NCBI RefSeq assembly: GCF_014649855.1
Contig: NZ_BMTV01000013.1
Span: forward strand, 1-64,000
Source of the DNA: Streptomyces roseolus
GTDB taxonomy: Bacteria; Actinomycetota; Actinomycetes; Streptomycetales; Streptomycetaceae
Direction of reading: 5' to 3'
Length of the DNA stretch: 64,000 nucleotides
Shown here: positions 24,815 through 32,194 of the stretch, piece after piece
Layout: the number at the start of each line of letters is the position of its first letter
Numbering within the stretch: position 1 is the stretch's first letter
Notes under the pieces: model-generated
Database searches by the model: none
What the model saw: only the letters and a program-made list of their open reading frames with translations
What the model was told of the DNA's origin: nothing
Position numbers and translations under genes: made by a program

Positions 24815-24830
24815 AGTGTGGGAGGGCGTC

Positions 24831-25469
24831 ATGAAGCTCACCGTCTTCGGTGCGACCGGTGGTGTGGGCCGGGAGGTCGTCCGGCAGGCGCTGGACGCGG
24901 GTCACGAGGTGACGGCGGTCGTCCGGGACCCCGCGCGGTTCACCGTCACCGGCGAGCGCCTGGAGGTCTTCCGCAGCGACCTCGCCGACGCCGGGGCCCT
25001 GCGCGGCGCGGTGGCGGGCCGGGACGCGGTCCTCTCGGGCCTGGGCGCCCGCAACCGCGCGGACGCGGCCTCCGGCGTCGCGGCCCGGCTCACGCGGCCG
25101 GTGCTCGCGGCGATGGACGCGGAGGGCGTGCGGCGGCTCGTCGTGGTCAGCGCGGCCCCGGTGGGCCCCGCCGCGGAGGGCGACGGCCTGCTGGACAAGG
25201 CCGTCCTGGCGGTCGTCGGCAACGTCCTGAAGGACGTCTACGCCGACCTGCGGGTCATGGAGTCCGAACTGGCGGCGAGCGCCGCCGACTGGACCTCGGT
25301 CCGGCCGCCCAGGCTGACCGACAGGCCGCTCACCGGCCGCTACCGCACGGTCGTCGGCGGCACCCCGCCCAGGGGCCGCACCCTGGCCCGCGCGGACGTG
25401 GCCCACGCGATGCTGGCGGTCCTCGCCGACCCGTCGACGGTCCGCCGGGGCGTGGGCGTCGCCTACTAG
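24831..25469 (+). CDS. NAD(P)H-binding protein, NmrA/atypical SDR family
   Basis: A 212-residue Rossmann-fold protein. The nucleotide-binding motif is GATGGVGREVVRQA near residue 8, followed by VVRDPARF and a SVRPPRLTD substrate-side block as in biliverdin-reductase-B or YwnB-like proteins. There is no classical YxxxK pair, so the fold is assigned to the atypical SDR/NmrA group; the reaction is unknown. ATG is preceded by GGGAGGGCGTC. Its promoter region holds the palindrome for the divergent TetR regulator, so it is the probable main target. Confidence 0.85.
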   Translation: MKLTVFGATGGVGREVVRQALDAGHEVTAVVRDPARFTVTGERLEVFRSDLADAGALRGAVAGRDAVLSGLGARNRADAASGVAARLTRPVLAAMDAEGVRRLVVVSAAPVGPAAEGDGLLDKAVLAVVGNVLKDVYADLRVMESELAASAADWTSVRPPRLTDRPLTGRYRTVVGGTPPRGRTLARADVAHAMLAVLADPSTVRRGVGVAY

Positions 25470-25482
25470 GGCCCGAGGGGTC

Positions 25483-26538
25483 CTAGAGCTCGACGCCGAC
25501 CATGACCGGTTCGTTGACGAGGGTGATGCCGAAGGCGGCGCGGACACCGGCGACGACCTCGCGGGCGAGGGCCAGGAGGTCCTCGGTGGTGGCCTCGCCG
25601 CGGTTCGTCAGGGCGAGGGTGTGCTTGGTGGAGATGCGGGCGGGGCCGGAACCGTACCCCTTGGTGAAGCCGGCCTTGTCGATGAGCCAGGCGGCGGAGG
25701 TCTTGGTGCGGCCGTCGCCGGCCGGGTAGGCGGGCGCGGCGGCGTCGGGGCCGAGGCGCTCGGCCACGCGCGCGAGGAAGGCCTCGTACTCCCCCGCCGT
25801 GAGGATCGGGTTGGTGAAGAAGGAGCCGGCGGACCAGGTGTCGTGGTCCTCGGGGTCGAGGACCATGCCCTTGCCGGCGCGGAGCTTCAGGACGGTCTCG
25901 CGCGCGCGTGCGAGCGGGACGCGGTCGCCCGCCTCGACGCCGAGGGCGCGGGCGGTCTCCGGGTACGCGATCGGGGAGGAGAGCCCGTCGGCGTCCTCGA
26001 GCTCGAAGCGGACCCGCAGCACGACGTACCGCTCCGGGTGCTCCTTGAAGAGGCTGTGCCGGTACGAGAAGGCGCACTCGGCGTTCGTGAGGGTGACCGT
26101 CTCCTCGGCCCGGCGGTCGTACGCGACGACCTCGCTGATGGTGGCGGAGACGTCCTGCCCGTACGCGCCGACGTTCTGGATCGGGGTGGCACCGGCCGAG
26201 CCGGGGATGCCGGCCAGGCACTCGACGCCGGCGAGCCCGGCCTCCACGGTCCGGGCGACCGCGTCCGTCCAGACCTCGCCCGCGGCGAGCTCCAGGCGGG
26301 TCCCGTCGAGGGAGAAGCCGGTGGTGGCGATGTGCAGCGCGGTGCCGTCGAAGCCCTTGTCCCCGATGACCAGGTTGGAGCCGCCGCCGACGACGAGCAG
26401 CGGCGTCCCGGACGCGTCGGCCTCGCGGACCGCCGCGATCACCTCGTCGTCGGTGGTGGCCGTGACGAGCCGGGCGGCGGGGCCGCCGAGCCGGAAGGTG
26501 GTCAGGGGGGCGAGGGGGGCGTCCTTGAGCTGCTGCAC
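25483..26538 (-). CDS. murB: UDP-N-acetylenolpyruvoylglucosamine reductase
   Basis: MurB reduces UDP-GlcNAc-enolpyruvate to UDP-MurNAc with NADPH and FAD in cytoplasmic peptidoglycan synthesis. The 351-residue protein has the FAD-binding block LVVGGGSNLVIGD, IPGSAGATPIQNVGAYGQ, SYRHSLFK, the catalytic Ser in AGSFFTNPIL, and the C-terminal Glu in LVNEPVMVG. GTG at 26538 (then QQLKDAPLAPLTTF) is chosen as matching the length of Streptomyces MurB; GTG two codons upstream is equally possible and neither has a clear ribosome site. A 45-base perfect inverted repeat lies just upstream. Confidence 0.95.
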   Translation of the reverse strand: MQQLKDAPLAPLTTFRLGGPAARLVTATTDDEVIAAVREADASGTPLLVVGGGSNLVIGDKGFDGTALHIATTGFSLDGTRLELAAGEVWTDAVARTVEAGLAGVECLAGIPGSAGATPIQNVGAYGQDVSATISEVVAYDRRAEETVTLTNAECAFSYRHSLFKEHPERYVVLRVRFELEDADGLSSPIAYPETARALGVEAGDRVPLARARETVLKLRAGKGMVLDPEDHDTWSAGSFFTNPILTAGEYEAFLARVAERLGPDAAAPAYPAGDGRTKTSAAWLIDKAGFTKGYGSGPARISTKHTLALTNRGEATTEDLLALAREVVAGVRAAFGITLVNEPVMVGVEL

Positions 26539-26555
26539 GGGCACAAGGGTACGGG

Positions 26556-26600
26556 GGCTGGCTTTTCTGTGCGCCAAACTGGCGCACAGAAAAGCCAGCC
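26556..26600. repeat. Perfect 21-bp inverted repeat between the MaoC gene and murB
   Basis: Arms of 21 bases (beginning GGCTGGCTTTTCTGTGCG) with a 3-base loop lie immediately after the MaoC-like gene and 18 bases before the murB start, on the same strand. It is probably the terminator of the hot-dog gene pair; it must also lie within or overlap the murB promoter or leader. Confidence 0.8.
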
Positions 26601-26607
26601 GTCACCG

Positions 26608-27036
26608 TCACGCCAGCCGGACGACCGCCCGGCTCATGCCCAGGACCTTCTGGCCCGCGCTGGTGGCCGTGAGGTCCACCCGCACCTGCCGGTCGTCCAG
26701 CTTGGCGGCGACCTTCGCGGAGACCTCGATCACGGCGCCGACGCCGTCGTTCGGGACGACGACGGGCTTGGTGAAGCGGACGCCGTACTCGACGACGGCG
26801 GCGGGGTCGCCGGCCCAGTCGGTGACGACGCGGATGGCCTCGGCCATGGTGAACATGCCGTGGGCGATGACGTCGGGGAGGCCGACCTCCACCGCGAACT
26901 TCTCGTTCCAGTGGATGGGGTTGAAGTCCCCGGAGGCGCCGGCGTACCGGACGAGGGTGGCGCGGGTCACGGGGAAGGTCCCCGCGGGCAGCTCGGTGCC
27001 GACCTCGACCTCGTCGTAGGCGATCTTCGCGGTCAT
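26608..27036 (-). CDS. MaoC-like hot-dog dehydratase, HadB type
   Basis: A 142-residue hot-dog-fold protein. The hydratase motif region YAGASGDFNPIHWNEKFA contains the catalytic Asp and His of R-specific hydratase 2 enzymes, followed by DVIAHGMFTMAEA. It resembles HadB, the catalytic subunit of the (3R)-hydroxyacyl-ACP dehydratase. It starts two bases after the stop of the HadA-like gene, with GAGGAGG overlapping that gene's end, so the two are translationally coupled and probably form one heterodimer. Acyl substrate unknown. Confidence 0.9.
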   Translation of the reverse strand: MTAKIAYDEVEVGTELPAGTFPVTRATLVRYAGASGDFNPIHWNEKFAVEVGLPDVIAHGMFTMAEAIRVVTDWAGDPAAVVEYGVRFTKPVVVPNDGVGAVIEVSAKVAAKLDDRQVRVDLTATSAGQKVLGMSRAVVRLA

Positions 27037-27038
27037 GG

Positions 27039-27491
27039 TCAGGCCTCCTCGGGGGCGCGGGAGACGAGCTTGGTCCAGGCGGTGACGACGTGCTCGCCGG
27101 TCTCGTCGTGGACCTCGCCGCGGATGTCCAGGATGTCGTTGCCGGCCAGCGACTTGATCGCCTCGATGGTGGAGGTGACCGAGAGGCGGTCGCCGGCGCG
27201 GACGGGCCGGGTGTAGGCGAACTTCTGGTCGCCGTGGACGACGCGGCTGTAGTCGAGGCCGAGCTGCGGGTCCTCGATGACCTGGCCGGCGGCCTTGAAC
27301 GTGATGGCGAACACGAAGGTCGGCGGCGCGATCACATCGGGGTGGCCGAGTTCCTTGGCCGCTTCCGCGTCGGTGTACGCGGGATTCGCGTCACCGATCG
27401 CCTCGGCGAATTCGCGGATCTTCTCGCGGCCGACCTCGTAGGCCGGGGTGGGCGGATAGGTCCGCCCCACGAAGGACTGGTCGAGCGCCAT
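27039..27491 (-). CDS. UPF0336/HadA-like hot-dog dehydratase subunit
   Basis: A 150-residue hot-dog protein of the UPF0336 (N-terminal MaoC half) group, partner of the next gene. It starts MALDQSFVGRTYPPT and contains FAEAIGDANPAYTD and APPTFVFAIT; the hydratase Asp/His pair is not complete, fitting a substrate-binding, HadA-like role. The ATG at 27491 is preceded by AGGAGGTATCGAGGCC; an upstream in-frame ATG would run into the rpmG terminator. The association with rpmG upstream and murB downstream is a conserved actinobacterial neighbourhood. Confidence 0.9.
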   Translation of the reverse strand: MALDQSFVGRTYPPTPAYEVGREKIREFAEAIGDANPAYTDAEAAKELGHPDVIAPPTFVFAITFKAAGQVIEDPQLGLDYSRVVHGDQKFAYTRPVRAGDRLSVTSTIEAIKSLAGNDILDIRGEVHDETGEHVVTAWTKLVSRAPEEA

Positions 27492-27530
27492 GGCCTCGAT
27501 ACCTCCTGCTGGATCTGTTGCGAAAAACGC

Positions 27531-27566
27531 CACGAGGCCGCCCCCTGAGAGGGGGGCGGCCTCGTG
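27531..27566 (-). terminator. rpmG terminator
   Basis: A 15-bp stem (arms CACGAGGCCGCCCCC / GGGGGCGGCCTCGTG) followed on the minus strand by GCGTTTTTCGC. It starts 12 bases after the rpmG stop. Confidence 0.92.
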
Positions 27567-27577
27567 AACGAGCCTGA

Positions 27578-27742
27578 TTAGCGCGTCTCGCGGTGCGCGG
27601 TGTGCGAGTTGCAGCGGGGGCAGTGCTTCTTCATCTCAAGACGGTCCGGGTTGTTGCGCCGGTTCTTCTTGGTGATGTAGTTCCGCTCCTTGCACTCCAC
27701 GCAGGCCAGCGTGATCTTCGGGCGGACGTCGGTGGCAGCCAC
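27578..27742 (-). CDS. rpmG: 50S ribosomal protein L33
   Basis: A 54-residue L33 starting with GTG ([18 protein letters not shown]). The four-cysteine zinc-ribbon form is intact: CVEC and CPRC. Streptomyces also carry Cys-free paralogs under Zur control, so this would be the zinc-containing copy. AAGGAG lies ten bases before the GTG; an ORF extension upstream has no ribosome site. It follows tRNA-Thr and tRNA-Met on the same strand and is probably cotranscribed with them. Confidence 0.97.
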
Positions 27743-27860
27743 GTGAGTGCTCCTTGACGGACGGATTGGGAATGGATGGGTCGCACCCCCCACGCCGGAA
27801 CGTAGGGGACATGAAAGAGTAGCCGATCGCAGGACCGACCCCGCAATCGGCTACTGTGTG

Positions 27861-27933
27861 TAGCGGTGACCGGACTTGAACCGGTGACACAGCGATTATG
27901 AGCCGCTTGCTCTACCGACTGAGCTACACCGCT
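27861..27933 (-). tRNA. trnM: tRNA-Met (anticodon CAT, elongator type)
   Basis: Minus-strand cloverleaf with acceptor AGCGGTG/CACCGCT, D-arm GCTCAGTCGGTAGAGC, anticodon loop CTCATAA and T-loop GGTTCAAGTCC. The first acceptor pair is a normal A-U match and the three G-C pairs of initiator tRNA are absent, which favours the elongator. An isoleucine tRNA with modified CAT cannot be excluded from sequence alone. CCA is not encoded. Confidence 0.93.
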
Positions 27934-27977
27934 TTGATGTCGGTCATCCCGCCCGAAGGCGGGATTCCCTTCACCAG

Positions 27978-28050
27978 AGCCCCAATACGGAATCGAACCG
28001 TAGACCTTCTCCTTACCATGGAGACGCTCTGCCGACTGAGCTATTGGGGC
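27978..28050 (-). tRNA. trnT: tRNA-Thr (anticodon GGT)
   Basis: Minus-strand cloverleaf: acceptor GCCCCAA/TTGGGGC, D-arm GCTCAGTCGGCAGAGC, anticodon loop ATGGTAA and T-arm GGTTCGATTCC. Discriminator T. It lies 44 bases upstream of tRNA-Met. Confidence 0.97.
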
Positions 28051-28061
28051 GAGCGAGGAAG

Positions 28062-28091
28062 ACATTACACGGTCCTTCGCCCATCACCCAA
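28062..28091 (-). promoter_or_regulatory. Candidate promoter for tRNA-Thr, tRNA-Met and rpmG
   Basis: On the minus strand TTGGGT (28086-28091) and TAATGT (28062-28067) with an 18-base spacer, ending about 12 bases before the 5' end of tRNA-Thr. Confidence 0.65.
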
Positions 28092-28256
28092 ATCCGTTTC
28101 CCCCGGCCGCCCGGGAGGGGCTCGCACCCGCCTCGTACGCCACTCGTGGACTCATCGGTACGACTATTGCGCTCCTCCTCGAAGGCGGCCGTGCCCGCCC
28201 CTAGGCTCTGCCCCACGCTGCGTGATCTCGATCTTGGTGACTTGGTGAGGAGCCCG

Positions 28257-29516
28257 ATGTCGGCCGACAGCAAGCAGCCCCGCCCGCCTTCCGACGACGC
28301 GGGCGGCGCGGCGACCGAGGACACGAGCTCGCTCCTGCTGTCGAACGCCCGGCTGACCGACGGGCGGACCGTGGACGTGCGCCTCGTCCGCGGCCGGATC
28401 GAGGCCGTCGGCACCGCCGGGAGCCTGAGCACGGCGGGCGCCCGGGTGGACCTGGCCGGCTATCTGCTGCTGCCCGCGCCGGCCGAACCGCACGCCCACG
28501 CCGACACGGCCCTCTCCGCCGACACCGCCGGCCCGGTCTCGTACGCCCCCGACGAGGTGCAGCGGCGGGCCACCGAGGCGGCGCTGCTCCAGCTCGGGCA
28601 CGGGGCGACCGCGCTGCGGGCCCACGTGCGGATCGGCGACGTGCACGCGCTCGGGCCCCTGGAGGCCGTGCTCCAGGCGCGGCGGTCGCTGCGCGGCCTC
28701 GTGGACCTCTCGGCGGTGGCGGTGCCGCGGCTGCTGACCGGGGCGGCGGGCGCGGACGGGCTCGCGCTGCTGCGGGACGCGGTGAAGATGGGCGCCGGGG
28801 TGGTGGGCGGCTGCCCGGACCTGGACCCGGACCCGGCGGGGTACGTGGAGGCGGTCCTGACGGTGGCGGCCGAGCACGGGGTGCCGGTGGACCTGCACAC
28901 GGACGGGGACGACCCGGCGCGGCTCGCGCGCCTCGCGGCGATGGCCGGCGGGCTGCGGCCCGGAGTGACCATCGGCCCGTGCGCGGGCCTCGCGCGGCTG
29001 CCGGAGGACGTGGCGGGCCGGGCGGCGGACCGGCTCGCGGCGGCGGGCGTGACGGTGATGTGCCTGCCGCAGGGCGGCTGCGCGGGGACCGAGCGGCGGG
29101 GCACGGCCCCGGTGCGGCTGCTGCGGTCGGCGGGGGTGCGGCTCGCGGCGGGCGGCGGGGCGCTGCGGGACGCGGCGAACCCGGTGGGGCGCGGCGACCC
29201 GCTGGAGGCGGCCTTCCTGCTGGCCTCCCTGGAGGGCCTGGAGCCGGCGGAGGCGTACGGGGCGGTGAGCGCGCGGGCGCGGGAGGCGATGGGCCTTCCG
29301 GAGGTGCGGGTGGAGGCGGGTTTCCCGGCGGAGCTGCTCGCGGTGCGGGGCGAACGGCTCGCGGGCGTGCTGTCGCCGGCGTACAGCCGGATCGTGGTGC
29401 ACCGGGGGCGGGTGGTGGCGCGGACGAGCGCGGTGCGGGAGTACTGCGACTCGGCGGCGGCGCTGGACCTGCCGCGGCAGGCGCGGACCGATCCGGGAGG
29501 CCCGGCGGCCCGCTGA
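28257..29516 (+). CDS. Amidohydrolase-family protein, cytosine-deaminase-like, with missing catalytic residues
   Basis: A 419-residue protein with the layout of cytosine deaminase-type amidohydrolases: an N-terminal composite beta domain, then a barrel with HAHAD (His79, His81), VDLHTDGDD (His214) and RDAANPVGRGDPLEAA near 304-319. Compared with active family members, the Glu of the HxDE motif is Gly217, the metal/catalytic His of the SHC strand is Pro241, and the essential Asp of the GSD motif is Gly at about 301. It may therefore be a non-catalytic relative or use another mechanism. The ATG follows GGTGAGGAGCCCG. The next gene starts 16 bases downstream. Confidence 0.82.
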   Translation: MSADSKQPRPPSDDAGGAATEDTSSLLLSNARLTDGRTVDVRLVRGRIEAVGTAGSLSTAGARVDLAGYLLLPAPAEPHAHADTALSADTAGPVSYAPDEVQRRATEAALLQLGHGATALRAHVRIGDVHALGPLEAVLQARRSLRGLVDLSAVAVPRLLTGAAGADGLALLRDAVKMGAGVVGGCPDLDPDPAGYVEAVLTVAAEHGVPVDLHTDGDDPARLARLAAMAGGLRPGVTIGPCAGLARLPEDVAGRAADRLAAAGVTVMCLPQGGCAGTERRGTAPVRLLRSAGVRLAAGGGALRDAANPVGRGDPLEAAFLLASLEGLEPAEAYGAVSARAREAMGLPEVRVEAGFPAELLAVRGERLAGVLSPAYSRIVVHRGRVVARTSAVREYCDSAAALDLPRQARTDPGGPAAR

Positions 29517-29532
29517 GTCGTACGGTCGGAGC

Positions 29533-30189
29533 ATGCGCATCGTCATCGCTGGAGGACACGGACGGATCGCCCTGCGCCTGGAGCGGCTGCTCTCGGCGGG
29601 CGGACACGAGGCGGTCGGGCTGATCCGCCGCCCGGAGCAGGCGGAGGACCTGCGGGCGGCGGGCGCGGAGCCCGTCGTGCTCGACCTGGAGTCGGCGTCG
29701 GTGGAGGAGGTCGCGGAGGTCCTGCGGGGCGCGGACGCGGCCGTCTTCGCGGCGGGCGCGGGCCCGGGCAGCGGGGCGGCCCGCAAGGACACGGTGGACC
29801 GGGACGCGGCGGTCCTGCTCGCGGACGCGGCGGAGCGGGCGGGCGTCCGGCGCTTCGTGGTCGTCTCGTCGATGGGCGCGGACGCCGGGCACGCGGGCGA
29901 CGAGGTCTTCGACGTCTACCTGCGGGCGAAGGGCGCGGCGGACGACGCGGTCCGGTCCCGTCCGGGCCTGGACTGGACGGTCCTGCGTCCCGGCATGCTC
30001 ACCGACGACGCCGGCACGGGCCTGGTCCGCCTGGAGGCCCGCACGGGCCGCGGCCCGGTCCCCCGGGACGACGTGGCGGCGGTCCTGGCCGAGCTGGTGG
30101 ACTCCCCCGGCACGGCCGGCCTGACCCTGGAACTCGTCTCGGGCTCGACCCCGGTCGTGGTCGCGGTGAAGGACGTGGCCGGCAACTGA
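29533..30189 (+). CDS. NAD(P)H-binding atypical SDR protein
   Basis: A 218-residue Rossmann-fold protein. The motif AGGHGRIALRLERL near residue 6 replaces the usual GxxGxxG with a shorter GGHGRI form common in YwnB/YhfK-like proteins; RRPEQAEDL and VVVSSMGAD and LRPGMLTDD follow. It starts 16 bases after the amidohydrolase stop and ends at a terminator, so both probably form an operon. The reaction is unknown. Confidence 0.85.
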   Translation: MRIVIAGGHGRIALRLERLLSAGGHEAVGLIRRPEQAEDLRAAGAEPVVLDLESASVEEVAEVLRGADAAVFAAGAGPGSGAARKDTVDRDAAVLLADAAERAGVRRFVVVSSMGADAGHAGDEVFDVYLRAKGAADDAVRSRPGLDWTVLRPGMLTDDAGTGLVRLEARTGRGPVPRDDVAAVLAELVDSPGTAGLTLELVSGSTPVVVAVKDVAGN

Positions 30190-30218
30190 CCCCCCGACCG
30201 CATCTCCCCCCGGAAACG

Positions 30219-30254
30219 GAGAAGGTCCCCGGTGCGAACACCGGGGACCTTCTC
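30219..30254. terminator. Terminator between convergent SDR gene and tRNA-Tyr
   Basis: A perfect 16-bp stem (GAGAAGGTCCCCGGTG / CACCGGGGACCTTCTC) with loop CGAA, lying between the plus-strand SDR gene and the minus-strand tRNA-Tyr. Confidence 0.9.
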
Positions 30255-30262
30255 GTATCGCG

Positions 30263-30344
30263 TGGCGGCGCCAGGATTCGAACCTGGGTAGGCTAAGCCG
30301 ACGGATTTACAGTCCGCTCCCATTGGCCACTCGGGCACACCGCC
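30263..30344 (-). tRNA. trnY: tRNA-Tyr (anticodon GTA)
   Basis: An 82-base class II tRNA on the minus strand: acceptor GGCGGTG/CGCCGCC, anticodon loop CTGTAAA, long variable arm (GTCGGCTTAGCCTAC) and T-loop GGTTCGAATCC. Discriminator A; CCA not encoded. Confidence 0.96.
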
Positions 30345-30517
30345 ATGGGATCCGTCGCCTTGGTTTCCCGCTTTTCGGCGGTGCTCCGTGGCAACGACGT
30401 AAACGATACCTGATCCCCGGGGGTGGTTCGCCACCGGATTGATCAGCGGTTCGGGCGGCGGGTCACCCCCTAGGCTTTGGGGGTACCCCACAGCATCCGA
30501 GCAAGGAGCCACGAGTC

Positions 30518-31009
30518 ATGGCCGACTCCAGTTTCGACATCGTCTCCAAGGTCGAGCGGCAGGAGGTCGACAACGCCCTCAACCAGGCCGTGAAGGAGAT
30601 CTCCCAGCGCTACGACTTCAAGGGAACCAACGCCTCGATCTCCTGGTCGGGCGAGAAGATCCTGATGCAGGCGAACGGCGAGGAGCGCGTGATGGCGATC
30701 CTCGACATCTTCCAGTCCAAGCTGATCAAGCGGGGCATCTCGCTGAAGTCGCTGGACGTCGAGGGCGAGCCGCAGCTGTCCGGCAAGGAGTACAAGCTCT
30801 TCGCGTCGGTCACCGAGGGCATCTCGCAGGAGAACGCGAAGAAGGTCGCGAAGACCATCCGCGACGAGGGCCCCAAGGGCGTCAAGGCGCAGGTGCAGGG
30901 CGACGAGCTGCGGGTCAGCTCGAAGAGCCGTGACGACCTCCAGGCGGTGCAGGCGCTGCTCAAGGGCAAGGACTTCGACTTCGCGATCCAGTTCGTGAAC
31001 TACCGGTAG
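30518..31009 (+). CDS. yajQ: YajQ-family nucleotide-binding protein
   Basis: A 163-residue YajQ/UPF0234 protein starting MADSSFDIVSKVERQEVDNA, with RYDFKGTNASI and DFAIQFVNYR at the end. The family has two tandem alpha/beta RNA-binding-like domains; some members bind cyclic di-GMP and alter transcription. The ATG follows AAGGAGCCACGAGTC. It stands alone between tRNA-Tyr and ogt. A role in second-messenger sensing is known only for other bacteria. Confidence 0.95.
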   Translation: MADSSFDIVSKVERQEVDNALNQAVKEISQRYDFKGTNASISWSGEKILMQANGEERVMAILDIFQSKLIKRGISLKSLDVEGEPQLSGKEYKLFASVTEGISQENAKKVAKTIRDEGPKGVKAQVQGDELRVSSKSRDDLQAVQALLKGKDFDFAIQFVNYR

Positions 31010-31064
31010 GTACGTGTCCGAAAGCCGCCGGTCGACGGGTCGGCGGGGCTCGCACACTGGAGTC

Positions 31065-31571
31065 ATGGACGACATCACCGTGTACGCGTACGCCGGCGGC
31101 CCCCTGGGCGAGATGCTGCTGACCGGGCGGCTCTCGACGGGGGGCCGTCTCGCGCTGCGGTCGCTCTCGCTGCCCGAGCAGAAGGGGGCGGTCGCGGTCG
31201 GGGACGGCTGGGTACGCGACCAGGAGGCCTTCGCGGAGGTCGCGGCGCAGCTGGAGGAGTACTTCGCCGGGCGGCGGGAGCGGTTCGAGGTGCCGCTGGC
31301 CGCGGACGCCGGGACGGAGTTCCAGCGGCGGGTCTGGGCGGCCCTGGAGGAGATCCCGTACGGGGAGACCGTCGGCTACGGGGAGATCGGGCGGCGGGTC
31401 GGGGCCGGCGGGGCCGGGGTGCGGGCGGTGGGCACGGCGATCGGGCGCAATCCGCTGCTCGTGGTGCGGCCCTGCCACCGGGTGATCGGCGCGGACGGGA
31501 GCCTGCGCGGGTACGCGGCCGGTCTGGAGCGGAAGCGGGCGCTGCTCGCGCTGGAGGGGGCCCTCGGGTGA
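31065..31571 (+). CDS. ogt: Methylated-DNA-protein-cysteine methyltransferase
   Basis: A 168-residue suicide repair protein that moves the alkyl group from O6-alkylguanine to its own cysteine. The C-terminal domain has FQRRVWAALEEIPYGETV, the DNA-binding arginine region, and the active site VVRPCHRVI with Cys137, followed by GSLRGYAAGLERKRALL. It lacks the AraC-like part of Ada. The last bases overlap the start of alkB (GTGA), so direct reversal of O6-alkyl and N-alkyl lesions is coexpressed. Confidence 0.96.
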   Translation: MDDITVYAYAGGPLGEMLLTGRLSTGGRLALRSLSLPEQKGAVAVGDGWVRDQEAFAEVAAQLEEYFAGRRERFEVPLAADAGTEFQRRVWAALEEIPYGETVGYGEIGRRVGAGGAGVRAVGTAIGRNPLLVVRPCHRVIGADGSLRGYAAGLERKRALLALEGALG

Positions 31572-32194
31572 CCGAGGGGCTGTTTCCGCGCGAGCGGGCC
31601 GAGATCGCGCCCGGGGCGGTGCACGTGCCGGGCTGGCTGCCGGTCGAGCGGCAGCGCGCCATGGTCGCCGCCTGCCGGGAGTTCGGGCGCGGGCCGCTGG
31701 CGTACCGGCACACCGTGCTGCCCGGCGGGGGCGTGATGTCGGTGCGGTCGCTGTGCCTGGGCCGGCAGTGGGTGCCGTACCGGTACCTCGACGCCGTCGC
31801 CGTCGAACTGCCGGAGTGGCTGGTCGCGCTGGGGCGGGCGGCGGTGGCCGAGGCGTACGGGGACGACGGCGGTTTCGCGCCGGACACCGCGCTGGTGAAC
31901 TTCTACGGGGACGGCGCCCGGATGGGGATGCACCAGGACAAGGAGGAGCGGTCCGGGGCGCCGGTGGTGTCGCTGAGCCTCGGGGACCGCTGCGTCTTCC
32001 GGCTGGGCAACGCCGAGGGGCGCGGGCGGCCGTGGAACGATGTGGAACTGGCGTCCGGGGACCTGTTCGTCTTCGGGCGGGAATCGCGCTGGGCGTACCA
32101 CGGTGTGCCGAGGGTGTTTCCCGGCACCGCCGACCCGTCGCTCGGGCTCACCGGGCGGCTCAACCTCACTCTGCGGGAGACAGGTCGCTCGTGA
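31568..32194 (+). CDS. alkB: AlkB-family alpha-ketoglutarate-dependent dioxygenase
   Basis: A 208-residue Fe(II)/2-oxoglutarate dioxygenase that removes alkyl groups from 1-methyladenine and 3-methylcytosine. The iron triad is present: His122 and Asp124 in MGMHQDKEE, His178 in WAYHGVPR. Arg197 and Arg203 (GRLNLTLR) match the 2-oxoglutarate-binding arginines. The GTG start overlaps the ogt stop by four bases and its own stop overlaps the permease start by four, indicating one translationally coupled operon. Confidence 0.96.
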   Translation: MTEGLFPRERAEIAPGAVHVPGWLPVERQRAMVAACREFGRGPLAYRHTVLPGGGVMSVRSLCLGRQWVPYRYLDAVAVELPEWLVALGRAAVAEAYGDDGGFAPDTALVNFYGDGARMGMHQDKEERSGAPVVSLSLGDRCVFRLGNAEGRGRPWNDVELASGDLFVFGRESRWAYHGVPRVFPGTADPSLGLTGRLNLTLRETGRS

